Shown here piece by piece: positions 17,470 to 27,439 of a DNA stretch of 64,000 nucleotides. Within the stretch, counting starts at the first letter, position 1; every line of letters begins with the position of its first letter. This DNA comes from Burkholderiaceae bacterium (GTDB lineage Bacteria; Pseudomonadota; Gammaproteobacteria; Burkholderiales; Burkholderiaceae_F): assembly GCA_022843955.1 (NCBI GenBank), contig JALHMQ010000002.1:248001-312000 (forward strand), written 5' to 3'. Both the position numbers and the translations under genes were made by a program. The notes under the pieces are model-generated. The model worked only from the letters and a program-made list of their open reading frames with translations. It ran no database searches and was not told the DNA's origin.

Positions 17470-19467
17470 TCAGCGTTTGCTGCCGGCGCCGATGCTCGCG
17501 TCGAGGAACTTGAGGATGCGGTTGTACAGGTCGACGTTGTTCTCTAGCTTCGCGAAGCCGTGCGACTCTTCCGGCTTGATGATCACGTCCTTGGGCGGAT
17601 TGCCGGCCCGCTCGAGCGCCCGGACCATGCGCGTGGTCTGCTCAAGCGGCGTGCGGATGTCGGAGCCGCCTGCATAGACCAGCACCGGCTGCTTGATCTT
17701 GTCCGCCAGATTGACCGGGCTGACCTCTCGCGGGATATCGGACGTCGACTTCACGCCGATGATGTTGAGCCAGAAGTCGACTGCCGCCGGAGCGTAGGCG
17801 GTATCACCCGCCGTCGACGTCAGCTGCAGCTCAAGATCGCTCACCATCAGGCCTGCGATACCGCACTTGAAGGTCTTGGGAAAGCGCGCCAGCGCCATCA
17901 GCGTGGCATAGCCGCCGTAGCTTGCCCCGGAAATGCAGATCCGGTCGGGGTCGGCGATACCCTGCTCGATCGCCCACTTGGCGGCGTCTTCGTGATCGTC
18001 GACCATCTGGCGACCGACCGAAGCAATGCCGGCGTAGTACACCTTGTCACCCATCCCCGGCGTGATACGGAAGTTGGGCAGGATGACCGCGTAGCCGCGC
18101 GACGCCAGCAACTGCCCCTCGCGGAAGCCGAATTGCTGCTCACCCCAGATGTCGGCGCGCACCGCAGGCCCGCCGTGAATATGGACGATCGTCGGCAGCT
18201 TCTCGCCCGGCTTGCGATTGGACGGCAGGAACTGGTAGCCGAGAATCTCCAAACCATCTCGCGTCTTGAAGAAGAACGGCTTCATTTCGACCAGGCGCCC
18301 GCCAGTCAGCCACGGCCGGCTCGCGAACAACTCCTCCAGCGAGCGCTTGCCCTCGTCGAACAGGTACCAGGTGATCGGCACGCGATCGGACGACGACTGG
18401 ACAAGGTACAAATCACCTCGGATGCGGCGCCAGGTGTTCACCGTGTTGGGAAGCGCGGCGTCGAGCGCGCGCTGCATACGCTTTTGCGCCTCGGTCAGGC
18501 GAGTGATCTCGGTCTTCTCACCGAGGACCGAGTAGCCGAGCAATTCATCGGTGACGGGATCAACCTCCACGCCGCCAGCCCGACCAAAGCGCTGATTGAC
18601 GCCCACATCGAACCGCGGATGCTCGAACACGAGGTCGGCGAGCTTCTTGGCCTCGGGGTCGTAGCGATGGATCGCGACGTTCGAGCGATTGATGTTGGTC
18701 GCCACCAGCAGCGTCTTGTTGTCAGCCTCGAAACGTATCGGAACCAGGATGCCCGGCTTGGTGCTGTCGAAGCGATACAACTCCTCGAACGGCGCGTCCT
18801 CGGACTTGCGGTAGTGGACGATGACCGTATTGGTGTCCTTGATGGTCGACAGCACGGCACGTGGCACGCGGTCGTTATCGAGGATCCAGTTGATCGTGCG
18901 GGTCGGCCGCGTGGCCGTGACGAGCGTGGCACGACCGGTCTTGACATTGAGGCGGTAAACGTCTTCCGCGGTTGCATCGCGCATGTTGCCGGCGACCAGG
19001 ATCTCCTCGTCGTTGTTCGGAATCGTGCGCAGGAACTCATAGCCGCGCAGAACAGACTGGTTCTTCGCGATGAGGGCCTTGACCGGATCGCTCAGCGTGC
19101 GGGACTCGCGGCCGTCGCGGCTGATGGAAAACAGCCCTCCACCGGTCCGATCCATCGCCGGGGCGTTGAACTGGTCGACGCTGAAGACAAGACGGTCATT
19201 GCCGACCCAGCGGAAGAAGGTGATGTCGTAGTCCCGGAAGCTGGTGATGATGCTGCCCTTGCGCGTCTCCAGTTCGACAATCGCCAGGTTCAGGCGCCCG
19301 GTCGAAGAGGGCACCGTGACCGCGAGGTACTTGCCATTGCGCGAGATGTCGACCGCGCCGTGGGCAGGCGGCCTGAACAGGTCTTCGATCGACAACGGTT
19401 GCGACTGCGCACCGATATTCGTGACGGCAGCCGCCAGAGCAAGTGCTGCCACCCAGCGTTTCAACAT
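17470..19467 (-). CDS. S9 family prolyl-oligopeptidase-like peptidase, active-site complete
   Basis: A 665-residue exported serine peptidase: signal peptide to ~residue 21 (IGAQ), an N-terminal beta-propeller of ~370 residues and a C-terminal alpha/beta-hydrolase domain. The triad is complete: Ser516 in CISGASYGGYA, Asp603 in AGGSDIRTP, His636 in EESHGFAK; HIHGGP supplies the oxyanion region. The family cleaves short peptides, usually in the periplasm in such proteins. A paralogue of the same length and architecture follows upstream at 19629-21629. Together with TonB-dependent receptors a few kilobases away this could belong to peptide use, but they are not one operon. Confidence 0.92.
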   Translation of the reverse strand: MLKRWVAALALAAAVTNIGAQSQPLSIEDLFRPPAHGAVDISRNGKYLAVTVPSSTGRLNLAIVELETRKGSIITSFRDYDITFFRWVGNDRLVFSVDQFNAPAMDRTGGGLFSISRDGRESRTLSDPVKALIAKNQSVLRGYEFLRTIPNNDEEILVAGNMRDATAEDVYRLNVKTGRATLVTATRPTRTINWILDNDRVPRAVLSTIKDTNTVIVHYRKSEDAPFEELYRFDSTKPGILVPIRFEADNKTLLVATNINRSNVAIHRYDPEAKKLADLVFEHPRFDVGVNQRFGRAGGVEVDPVTDELLGYSVLGEKTEITRLTEAQKRMQRALDAALPNTVNTWRRIRGDLYLVQSSSDRVPITWYLFDEGKRSLEELFASRPWLTGGRLVEMKPFFFKTRDGLEILGYQFLPSNRKPGEKLPTIVHIHGGPAVRADIWGEQQFGFREGQLLASRGYAVILPNFRITPGMGDKVYYAGIASVGRQMVDDHEDAAKWAIEQGIADPDRICISGASYGGYATLMALARFPKTFKCGIAGLMVSDLELQLTSTAGDTAYAPAAVDFWLNIIGVKSTSDIPREVSPVNLADKIKQPVLVYAGGSDIRTPLEQTTRMVRALERAGNPPKDVIIKPEESHGFAKLENNVDLYNRILKFLDASIGAGSKR

Positions 19468-19628
19468 GCGAGCCCCCTCAGGACGTGAACATGACTTGGC
19501 AAACGAGCATCGAGTCTACGCAGGCGACCGGCCTGCAAACTCGGGTCGGGATGAAGCGCCGCGGCCATGCGACGAGCGACCGGAGCATGGCGACGGACGA
19601 CCGGCCCGTCACCCAATCGAGGCTGTCG

Positions 19629-21629
19629 TCAGCGGGCCGCGCGAGCGCCGATCTGTTCGTCCAGGAACTTCAACTGCGCGGCATAGCTATCGATCTGCTG
19701 CTGCTGGCGCGCTGCGCCTGGCGCCGCCACCGGCAACTGGAACACGGCGCGCGGCGCCGAGCCTGCCTTGGTAAGCGCCTCCACCATGCGCGCGGTCTGC
19801 TCGGCGGGCACCCACGCATTGCCAGCTTCGGCCGTCAGGAATACCGGCTGCTTGATACTGGCCGCAAGATTCGCGGGCGACAGTTCTGCGGGAATGGCGT
19901 CGATCGACTTCGCGCCCGTTAGCGCCAGCCAGAACGCCACGCTCGTTGGATACGCGGCATATGCGCTCTGCGGCGAGGTCAGCAACAGGGGCAGATCGGT
20001 AATCGGCGCCCGTGCGGCAGCGCATTTGAAGGTGGTCGGGAAGCGTGCCACTGCCATCAGCGCCGCGTATCCGCCGTACTCTGCGCCGGAGATGCAGATG
20101 CGCGCCGGATCGGCGACGCCGGCCTGCACCGCCCACCGTGCCGCATCTTCATGGTCATTCAAGGTTGCGCGACCCAATGCGCCGAAACCAGCGTAATAGA
20201 CCCGATTGCCCAGACCCGGCGTCCCGCGGAAACCAGGCAGCACGACTGCATAGCCTTGCGCCGCCAGCATTTGGGCTTCGCCAAGCGAGGCCGAAAAAGC
20301 GCCCCACGTGGGGCGCGCGTTGGACGATGACTGGATGTGCACCACGGTCGGCAACTTGTCGCCGACCTTCCGCCCCTTGGGTAGCACGTAGTAGGACGGG
20401 AGTTCGAGACCGTCACGCGCCTTCAAAACGAAAGGCTGGACGGAGGCGAGACGATCCGGCAGCAGCCAGGGTCGGCTGGCGATCAGGTCTTCGAGCGTGC
20501 CCTTGCCTTCGTCAAGCAGGTGGAAGCTCGTTGGCCACTGATTTGAGCGTGCGCTGACAAAGTAGAGGTTGCCGCGCAGCCGGCTGGCACTGTTGAACGT
20601 GTCGGGCAGCATGCGGTCGAGCATGCGATAGAAGCGACGATCGTCTTCCGTGGCAGACACACGTTGAGGCTTGTCGGCGCGCAGGATGTGGCCTAGTAGT
20701 TCGTCTGTGCCGCCATCGACGTCGACATCCCCAGCAGCATCGCGGCCGCCCCCGGCGTCGGCGCCCATGTCCAGTTGCGTATGCGCGAACACCGGCTCCA
20801 GCAGCTTGCGCGCTATCGGGTCGTACTGATAGACAGCCATGTTGTCGCGCCCGATGTTCGTCGCCACCCGCAGAAGTCTGTTGTTCGCCGTGAAACTCAT
20901 CGGCTCGATCGTCCCCGGCCGCGTGCGGTCGTAGCGCGCCATCTCTTCCCATTGCGCCTTATCGGTAGCGCGGAAATAGACAACGCGGGTGGTCGTGCCC
21001 TTGAGGCTGGCCACGGCCACGCGTGGCACCCTCTCGCGATCGAGCACATAGCGGTACGTGCCCTCAGGTCGAGCTTCCGTCAGCCGCGTGCGCTGACCAG
21101 TGATCAGATTCACGCGATAGATATCGTACGACAGCGGATCGCGCAGGTTGCCGTTGGCGAGTATTTCATCGTCCGTTCCAGGCAAGGTGCGGCGGAAGCT
21201 GAGCGACCGGGCGACACGGCGGTCGCCCGAACCCGCTTGCGCCTGCGGGTCGAACAGCGTGACACGCTGCTTGCCGTCGCGACTGACCATCAGAAGCGGC
21301 GTGCTGCGGTCCACGGTCGCTCCGACGTCGTTCTCTCTGGACGTGCGATACACGATCCGTTCGTTGCCGACCCAGTCGATGTCAACGACATCGCGATCGC
21401 TGTAGTCAGTCAGCGTGCGGCGCGTGAGCGTCTCCAACTCGATCACCGCCAGGTTAAGGCGCCCGTTGACGGGGATCCGGATGGCCAGGCTCAGGCCATT
21501 GCGCGAGGTCGCCGGCTGCGAGTAATCCGGCAGTCGTACGATCTCCTCGATCGTCGGCGCAGCCGACTGAGCATGCGACGCTCCGACCAGCATGGCAGCG
21601 AACAAGGCGATAACGATCCGCAGCAACAT
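19629..21629 (-). CDS. S9 peptidase paralogue without catalytic triad (predicted pseudoenzyme)
   Basis: A 666-residue protein with signal peptide (cleavage near SHAQ), beta-propeller and hydrolase domain collinear with the neighbour at 17470-19467. All three catalytic positions have changed: Ser to Glu517 (CISGAEYGGYA), Asp to Asn604 (EAGNAWVP), His to Pro637 (AAPGAA). The oxyanion motif HIHGGP is replaced by HIQSSS. The reading frame is intact, with no stop or frameshift, so it is kept under selection or inactivated recently by substitution only; the former is more likely given four independent active-site losses. It probably binds rather than cuts a peptide, or modulates its active paralogue. 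Confidence 0.85.
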   Translation of the reverse strand: MLLRIVIALFAAMLVGASHAQSAAPTIEEIVRLPDYSQPATSRNGLSLAIRIPVNGRLNLAVIELETLTRRTLTDYSDRDVVDIDWVGNERIVYRTSRENDVGATVDRSTPLLMVSRDGKQRVTLFDPQAQAGSGDRRVARSLSFRRTLPGTDDEILANGNLRDPLSYDIYRVNLITGQRTRLTEARPEGTYRYVLDRERVPRVAVASLKGTTTRVVYFRATDKAQWEEMARYDRTRPGTIEPMSFTANNRLLRVATNIGRDNMAVYQYDPIARKLLEPVFAHTQLDMGADAGGGRDAAGDVDVDGGTDELLGHILRADKPQRVSATEDDRRFYRMLDRMLPDTFNSASRLRGNLYFVSARSNQWPTSFHLLDEGKGTLEDLIASRPWLLPDRLASVQPFVLKARDGLELPSYYVLPKGRKVGDKLPTVVHIQSSSNARPTWGAFSASLGEAQMLAAQGYAVVLPGFRGTPGLGNRVYYAGFGALGRATLNDHEDAARWAVQAGVADPARICISGAEYGGYAALMAVARFPTTFKCAAARAPITDLPLLLTSPQSAYAAYPTSVAFWLALTGAKSIDAIPAELSPANLAASIKQPVFLTAEAGNAWVPAEQTARMVEALTKAGSAPRAVFQLPVAAPGAARQQQQIDSYAAQLKFLDEQIGARAAR

Positions 21630-21767
21630 TGAAGAACTCCAAGTGAAGCGATGAACAACGTTGGTCCAAGCGCGGAGGGGGATCGTAACGGCATAACCGG
21701 CGACCGTGAACGGTCCACGTGGCCGCAGGGCGACCCGTCGACCGCGATGCCCGCCCCATCGGCCGAG

Positions 21768-23945
21768 CTACTTGAGAATCCGCACCAAATTGTGATGCGC
21801 ATCGGTGAACGTCGGCAGATCCGGGCGATCCCTGATCTCGCTGGCCGCCTCGGCGATATGCGGATGCGCCAGCAGTGACTTGTCGCGCGTGACCAGGATC
21901 TGGTCGGTGCTCGACAGCCAGTAGTTGGCGCCGATCGACGAGGCCGGGATGTCGGACACCAGCACGGCATCGAGGCCGAGTTCGTTCGCATGCCGCTTCA
22001 CCACCGGCATGATGTCGATGTAGCGGTTGGTGGCCTGGAACACGATCACGCCGTCGGGTGCAAGGTGCTTCATGTACAGCTGCATCGCCTCGCGCGTGAC
22101 CAGGTGCATCGGGATCGAGTCACCGCTGAAGGCGTCAATGCCTAGCACGTCGTAGCGGCGCGCATTGCCCTCGCGCAGTTCGCGCTCGAGCGACAGGCGG
22201 CCGTCGCCCATCACCACCGGCTTCACGGTGGCGGGTGATTCGCGCAGGAAGCGGAACTCGCGCTGCTCGATCTCCACCACCTTCTGGCTGATCTCGTAGA
22301 ACAAGATCTCGTCGCCAGCGCGGCCGTAGGCGGCGACCACGCCGGCGCCCAGCCCGATGATGCCGATGCGGCGCGGCTGCGGGCGAAGCTCGTTCATGGC
22401 CTTGAACAATCGGCCGTAGCCGGAACCTGGGCCGAAGTAGTCGCTCGGCGTGTTCTTGTACTGCTCGCCCTGCAACTGCCCGCCGTGGATGATGCCGCCG
22501 TGGTACATCGCGCGGTAGGTCACGCCCTCGACCTCGCGGTCGCGCGTGCGCACCACGCCATAGAAGTCGCGCTCCATCACGCGCATGCCGCGCGCGTACT
22601 CCTGCGCGCCCACCACCGCGAAGTACACCGTCGGCATCAGCGAAGCAATGCCGAGCACGGCCCACAGGCCCTTGCCGCGCATCACCAGCAGAAAGGCGAG
22701 CACGCCGAGCGCGATGTTCAGTTCGAAGTAGCCGTTCAGCAGCAGCGGCGCCGCGATGGCGACCAGCACCGCGCCGGTAGCCCCGCCGACCGACATCATC
22801 AGATAGAAGCGCGTGAGGTGACGCGGGTCGGGCTTCAGGCGCGCCATCTCGCCGTGGCAGAACATGCAGGCGACAAACAGCCCCGCCATGTAGAGCGCGA
22901 TCAGCAGGACGAACCCAAGCGTGCGGATCTCGTCGAGCCGGTCGCTCAGCGCCGAGGGCAGGAAAGCCAGCAGCGGATCCACGTTGACACTGAACGACGG
23001 GATCTTGGCCGCCATGGTCGGCAGCAGCACCAGCAGCAGCACCAGGAACAGCGGCCGCACGTACCAGCGCGGGTGGTCGAAGCAGAGAATGAAGGTGATC
23101 AGGTACAGCGACAGCGGCACCACCCACATGAAAGGCACGCTGGCGATGTTCTGCGTGACGTGGTTGGTGATCGCCAACAGCATCACCGAGCCCATCGCCG
23201 ACAGGACGAGCCAGAGCAGCTGGCGGCCGGCAGTCGGCGCCGCCAGCGCAGCGCCGTTCTCGTTGACGCCGGGGGCGGCCACATCGGCGGCAGCCAGCCG
23301 CGGTTCTCCCGCCTGCGCTGCTGCGGCCTTCATCGACGCCCAGCCGGTCGCGCCGCAGACGATCACGAACAGGGTGTAGACCGCCGACCAGGTCCAGCCC
23401 AGCTGATTCAGGTCGAGCCACGGCTCGAACAGCACGGGAAAGCCCAGCAGCGCCAGCAGCGAGGCGAAATTGCTCAGCGCAAACAGCCGGTACGGCACCA
23501 CCGCCTGGAAGCGGCGCCAGTACCAGCTCTGCAGCAGCGGCGTGGTGGTGGACAGCAGGAAGTACGGCAGGCCGATGGTTACCAGCAACAGCAGCAGGAT
23601 GCGCAGGATCGGCGCCTCGTCACCCTGCGGCTTCCAGGCCTCACTCGCCAGGATGGGCAGCGTCAGCAGCGACAGCAGCAGCAGTGCAGCATGCAGGATC
23701 GTCTGGCGCCGCATGCCAAGGCGCTGCCCGAGGTCGGCATAGGCATACCCGGCCAACAGGATGCTCTGGAAAAACACCAGGCAGGTGGTCCACACCGCCG
23801 CCGAACCGCCGAACCACGGCAGGATCTGCTTGGCGATGATCGGCTGCACCAGGAACAGCAGGAAGGCGGAAAGAAAGATCGTGCCGGCGTAGGGCAGGAT
23901 CGCGGAGCGGGCCGGCGCCAGCGGCGCGGCCTGGATGGTGGACAT
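21768..23945 (-). CDS. Membrane protein fused to spermidine-synthase-like domain
   Basis: A 725-residue protein. The first ~480 residues contain about ten or more transmembrane helices (TIFLSAFLLFLVQPIIAKQIL is the family start), and the last ~240 form a Rossmann methyltransferase-like domain with IGIIGLGAGVVAAYG and DVLGIDAFSGDSIP, as in spermidine synthase. Such fused MFS-like/SpeE proteins are widespread and uncharacterised; the GxGxG nucleotide motif is kept as GLGAG. The start at 23945 is chosen from the membrane-helix onset; the frame is open a further ~290 codons upstream but that part is antisense to nothing recognisable and overlaps the next gene. Confidence 0.85.
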   Translation of the reverse strand: MSTIQAAPLAPARSAILPYAGTIFLSAFLLFLVQPIIAKQILPWFGGSAAVWTTCLVFFQSILLAGYAYADLGQRLGMRRQTILHAALLLLSLLTLPILASEAWKPQGDEAPILRILLLLLVTIGLPYFLLSTTTPLLQSWYWRRFQAVVPYRLFALSNFASLLALLGFPVLFEPWLDLNQLGWTWSAVYTLFVIVCGATGWASMKAAAAQAGEPRLAAADVAAPGVNENGAALAAPTAGRQLLWLVLSAMGSVMLLAITNHVTQNIASVPFMWVVPLSLYLITFILCFDHPRWYVRPLFLVLLLVLLPTMAAKIPSFSVNVDPLLAFLPSALSDRLDEIRTLGFVLLIALYMAGLFVACMFCHGEMARLKPDPRHLTRFYLMMSVGGATGAVLVAIAAPLLLNGYFELNIALGVLAFLLVMRGKGLWAVLGIASLMPTVYFAVVGAQEYARGMRVMERDFYGVVRTRDREVEGVTYRAMYHGGIIHGGQLQGEQYKNTPSDYFGPGSGYGRLFKAMNELRPQPRRIGIIGLGAGVVAAYGRAGDEILFYEISQKVVEIEQREFRFLRESPATVKPVVMGDGRLSLERELREGNARRYDVLGIDAFSGDSIPMHLVTREAMQLYMKHLAPDGVIVFQATNRYIDIMPVVKRHANELGLDAVLVSDIPASSIGANYWLSSTDQILVTRDKSLLAHPHIAEAASEIRDRPDLPTFTDAHHNLVRILK

Positions 23946-24142
23946 GAGTGGGGCTTCGACATTGCCAGAGGCGAAGGCGCGGATTATCCGCGAATGCAGC
24001 GGCGCGCACCGAGCGGCGCAGCGTGGCACGCGAGGCTGTCGCTGCTTGGCAACGGCGAGGTGCGCTGACGCCTGGCGCCAGCACCTGCGATAAAGCCAAC
24101 ACTCCCCGCGCGGTGGCCCTGCCACCACGCGCACGGGAGCAG

Positions 24143-25363
24143 TCACTGGATCCGCAGCACCTCGGTCAAGCTGGCGGCTGCCGTGTCGACATAGCGCAGG
24201 CTGATCTGCGTGGGGCCGAGGACCTCCAGGTAGCGGTTGCCCACGCTCACTGCACCGGCCCGCGCCAGCGGCACCGCGTTGAGCACAAAGCGCCCCGGGC
24301 TGGTCTCCCGCAGCAGCAGGACTTCGCGATCGCCTTGCGCAGTCGTCGCTTCGATGCGCACGTTGCCCTGTCCGGCGCGCGCGGCGTCGCGCAACTCCAA
24401 GGGCAGCGGCACCGGCACGCAGGGCGGCAGGGGCAGGCCGGGGGCGGTGACGGTGACCGTCACGATGCCGGTGATGAGCGTGGTGCGCAGCGCACCGCTG
24501 GCCACGTCGACGAAGCTGAACGGAGCGCTCACCGATCCGCCCGCCGTCACCGCAAACGGCCCCGCGACCGGGCCCGCGGCGGTGCCGGTCAGCGCGACCG
24601 TCACCGGGACGCTGACCGGGCCGGCCGCTATCGCCGTAGGCGTCAGCGGCAGCACGGCGCCGGAAAACCCGACCGAGACCGGCACGCTGCCGAGCCGCGC
24701 GCCCATCACCGTTCCACTCAACGTGCCGGTGGCGCCGATCAGGCTTGCCGGCACCGTGAGCACCCCACTGGCGGTGCCGGACACCGGCCCGGTGACCGGC
24801 GGCGGTGCCACCACCGGGCACGTTTGCGGCAGCGCCGCCAACGCCACGACGACGGCGCCAACGCGCAGCTGCGCGCGCCGGTCACGCGGACCAATGAACG
24901 GGTTGTCGCCCTGGATTGCGCTGATCTGCCAGCGCTGATCCTCGCGTTTGAGAAGCAGCGTCACCTGGCCCTCGCTGGCCTCCGGCGCGAGTCCCGCCGG
25001 ATCGAGCCAGCGCTTCTCCCAGCGGGTCTGGATCACCGCCAGCTCGGGGGACGCGGTCAGCTGCGTATCGGTGAAGCGCAGGCGCGGCAGGCGCCGGGCT
25101 GCAGCGTCGAACAGCAGCGCATCGCGCAACGCCTGCAGGCCCAGGGTCGACGGCGCGAAGCCGCGGTCGACCGCGGCCAGATCGCCGCGCTCGTAGGCGG
25201 CGATCAGCTGCTCGAACTGCTGCCACACCTGCTCGGCATCCGCGCGCGTTGCGCGCTGCGCGATCGACGCGTCGCCATCGGCGCGGTCGGCTGCGTGCAG
25301 GCTCGCGGTCGGCACGAGCGTCGCCGTGGCGAGCAGCAGCACACGAAGTGCAATAGGCGCCAT
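24143..25363 (-). CDS. Secreted NTF2-like protein of the six-gene envelope operon
   Basis: A 406-residue exported protein, last gene of the operon. After the signal peptide (LHAAD, ~25 residues) comes an NTF2/SnoaL-like domain (~35-165) beginning ADAEQVWQQFEQLIAAYERG and ending in WQISAIQGDNPF. A central Gly/Thr/Val-rich part with repeated TGPVSGTASG-like strands suggests stacked beta repeats. The C-terminal ~80 residues (VLLLRETSPGRFVLNAVPL to ISLRYVD) resemble Ig-like repeat domains found in large surface proteins. Its start shares one base with the stop of the barrel gene. Function unknown; location periplasmic or surface. Confidence 0.7.
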   Translation of the reverse strand: MAPIALRVLLLATATLVPTASLHAADRADGDASIAQRATRADAEQVWQQFEQLIAAYERGDLAAVDRGFAPSTLGLQALRDALLFDAAARRLPRLRFTDTQLTASPELAVIQTRWEKRWLDPAGLAPEASEGQVTLLLKREDQRWQISAIQGDNPFIGPRDRRAQLRVGAVVVALAALPQTCPVVAPPPVTGPVSGTASGVLTVPASLIGATGTLSGTVMGARLGSVPVSVGFSGAVLPLTPTAIAAGPVSVPVTVALTGTAAGPVAGPFAVTAGGSVSAPFSFVDVASGALRTTLITGIVTVTVTAPGLPLPPCVPVPLPLELRDAARAGQGNVRIEATTAQGDREVLLLRETSPGRFVLNAVPLARAGAVSVGNRYLEVLGPTQISLRYVDTAAASLTEVLRIQ

Positions 25364-27033
25364 CAGAACCTCCCCGTCATTCGCAGCCCGAGCTGCGTCG
25401 CGCGGAACTCCTGCTCGGCAGTCGTCGCGGTCGCCTGCTCGAGTCGCCCGAACACCGTTGCACTGATGCCCGGCTGCAACCACCAGGTGGCCTCGAGCGC
25501 ACCCGTGGCCTGCGTGACCTCGATGCCGAAACCGTCCTGCCGCAGACGCGTGACGCTCGCCTGCGCGTCGATCGCCCAGACCGCCTCGCGCTGCAGTTGT
25601 GCGCTCAGCTGCAGCGTGTTGCCACGGTTCGCAAGTTCCGACATCTGCTGCTGCCGCTGCACGCCGAGCGACAGGTTGATGGTCGCGCCGAGCTCACGCG
25701 GGCCGGCGAAGCGCGCATAGCCGAGATTCAGGTTGGCCGAATCGGTGGTGTCGTCGAGCGACTCGGCCAGGTCGTTGCGCACAAGCAGGCGCGCCAGCGT
25801 CAGCCCGCTGCTCCAGCCGTGTTGCGCGAAGCTGAGGCCGGCGCTGTCGTGCCGTTGGCGGACTGCCGGCAGCAGGTCGCCCGCATCCTGCCAGGCGCCG
25901 TAGCTGCGCAGTTGGAGCGCGAGGCCCTCGAACCGCCCTGCAAGCGACCAGGTACCACCGAGCGTCAGCGAGCGGCTGCGCTGTCGCGTCCAGAACGCCT
26001 GCGCCTGTTCATCGATCTGGCTGATCCACTGCGTACCCTGGCGCGCCTCGACGTTGACAGCGACTCCGGCGGTGAGCCGATGATCAACGCCAATGTGCCC
26101 CTCGTCGCTGCCCGGCTCGGCGGCCGGTGCCAGTGCGGTGAAGCCGCGCTGCATCCGATGCAGGCCCAGGCGGACCGTGCCGTCGGCGTATTGCAAATGT
26201 CCGCCCAAGGTTGCCGCAGCACCCTTGCCGACACGATCCGCGCCGTACGAGCGGCTGCGCGCGTACTCGGCGTGCAGCGCTCGCTGTCGAGCCTCGTAGG
26301 CGAACCCGAGCGAACCCGCGCGACCGCGCAACGGTTGTCCGCCATCGATCTGCGGCAAGGCACCACTACGATCCTCGAACTGCTGCCAGGTGGCATAACC
26401 GCTCAAGCTGGGACTCAGTGCCAGTTCGAGCCGGGTGCCCGCACTGTCGCGCAGCGCCGAGGTGCGGACCACCTGTCCGCTCAGTTCCTCCCACGAGTTG
26501 GCCACGGTGCCAACCACCGCAGCGAGCCGTGCCGGACCGATCCCGATCTCGCCGAGCAGGCCGCGCAGGCCGGCAGCGTCGGTCAGTTTCGAGAAGCCGG
26601 GCTGGACGTCACCTGCCAGCCAGCTTTGGCTTCCGCCGGCCCATCCAAGTTGCATGGAGCCGAGTACGCCACGGCTGCGCGCATTGACGCTGGGGTCGTT
26701 GCTTTGGGTGAATGCCGCGCTGTAATGCGCCTCACCGCGTGCCGCCGAGAAGCGACCGTCGGCTTGCAGCGCCAGCCGATACTGGTTGCCGCTGACGATG
26801 GCGGTGTTCACCACGCCGCCGCGCGCATCCGATCGGTAGCCGTCGAGCCGGGCCTCGATGAAGTTTGCGTCCGACTCGGTGCCGCGCGCCGCCTCCCAGC
26901 GCTCGCGAACCTCGTTGCTGCTCGCCAGCACGATGTTCTGCCCGTGCGCGACCCGCAGCGTCAGCAGCCCGACCAGCAGGGCGGCCCGCAAGACGCCTCT
27001 GCGCCAACGCTTGCGTGTCGCGCGCTGAGTCAC
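25363..27033 (-). CDS. Predicted outer-membrane beta-barrel protein
   Basis: A 556-residue protein starting with GTG, overlapping the preceding gene by 4 bases. The signal peptide ends near VAHGQ. The remainder has alternating amphipathic strands (TLGGTWSLAGRFEGLALQLR, LNLGYARFAGPRELGATINL and similar) and ends in LGLRMTGRF, an outer-membrane C-terminal signal with terminal Phe. No known porin family was recognised. As the only barrel in the operon it could be the surface pore or anchor for the small secreted proteins encoded upstream. Confidence 0.72.
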   Translation of the reverse strand: MTQRATRKRWRRGVLRAALLVGLLTLRVAHGQNIVLASSNEVRERWEAARGTESDANFIEARLDGYRSDARGGVVNTAIVSGNQYRLALQADGRFSAARGEAHYSAAFTQSNDPSVNARSRGVLGSMQLGWAGGSQSWLAGDVQPGFSKLTDAAGLRGLLGEIGIGPARLAAVVGTVANSWEELSGQVVRTSALRDSAGTRLELALSPSLSGYATWQQFEDRSGALPQIDGGQPLRGRAGSLGFAYEARQRALHAEYARSRSYGADRVGKGAAATLGGHLQYADGTVRLGLHRMQRGFTALAPAAEPGSDEGHIGVDHRLTAGVAVNVEARQGTQWISQIDEQAQAFWTRQRSRSLTLGGTWSLAGRFEGLALQLRSYGAWQDAGDLLPAVRQRHDSAGLSFAQHGWSSGLTLARLLVRNDLAESLDDTTDSANLNLGYARFAGPRELGATINLSLGVQRQQQMSELANRGNTLQLSAQLQREAVWAIDAQASVTRLRQDGFGIEVTQATGALEATWWLQPGISATVFGRLEQATATTAEQEFRATQLGLRMTGRF

Positions 27034-27413
27034 GGCTGGGTCGTCAAGTAAGCAATGCAGGCCTGGGTGCCCGCCGGCAACGGCAATTGCATCGCGCGCC
27101 CCGCGTTGAGCGCGCCGGCGTCGGCTTGGACACGCGTCTGCGGACCATCGACTGGACCGAAAACCACCCAGTCGGTCGGACCTGGCAGCGCACTGCGCTT
27201 GGCGATCCCCAACGGGGACAACGTGGCGCCGGGGAGTTCGATCTTCGCGATCAGGACCGGTCCGCGGACGACGGTGCAGCTCAGATCAAGATGCACCGGT
27301 GACCCGGCTGGATTGCGTCCCGCCTGCGCCGGCTTTGCTGCCCCGACTGCGACCGCGACGGCGATCCATGCCAGCGCGCCTCGCTGTCCGACGACAGCCA
27401 ATGCACGGCGCAT
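27030..27413 (-). CDS. Small secreted GRNPAG-motif protein
   Basis: About 127 residues. A signal peptide (MRRALAVVGQRGALAWIAV, cleavage near AQA) is followed directly by GRNPAGSPVHLDLSC, then a beta-rich domain with a second Cys near the end (GTQACIAYL). It is a diverged paralogue of the next gene upstream, sharing GRNPAG and LDLSC at the same place; the two Cys could form a disulfide. A GTG ten codons upstream would give a 4-base overlap with that gene; the ATG with GAGGG ahead is preferred. Function unknown. Confidence 0.7.
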   Translation of the reverse strand: MRRALAVVGQRGALAWIAVAVAVGAAKPAQAGRNPAGSPVHLDLSCTVVRGPVLIAKIELPGATLSPLGIAKRSALPGPTDWVVFGPVDGPQTRVQADAGALNAGRAMQLPLPAGTQACIAYLTTQP

Positions 27414-27439
27414 TGGGTTGCCCTCATCCGCTCGACAGC

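Noticed and set aside
17560-19488. A 642-codon open frame on the plus strand opposite the S9 peptidase
   Set aside because: Shadow of the peptidase gene; no domain or signal in its translation.
22485-24068. A 527-codon open frame on the plus strand opposite the SpeE-fusion gene
   Set aside because: Shadow frame; composition is Gln/His/Arg-rich with no family match.
23946-24821. In-frame upstream extension of the SpeE-fusion gene
   Set aside because: The extension overlaps the NTF2-like gene, is Arg/Gly-rich and unlike family N-termini; the natural start precedes the first membrane helix.
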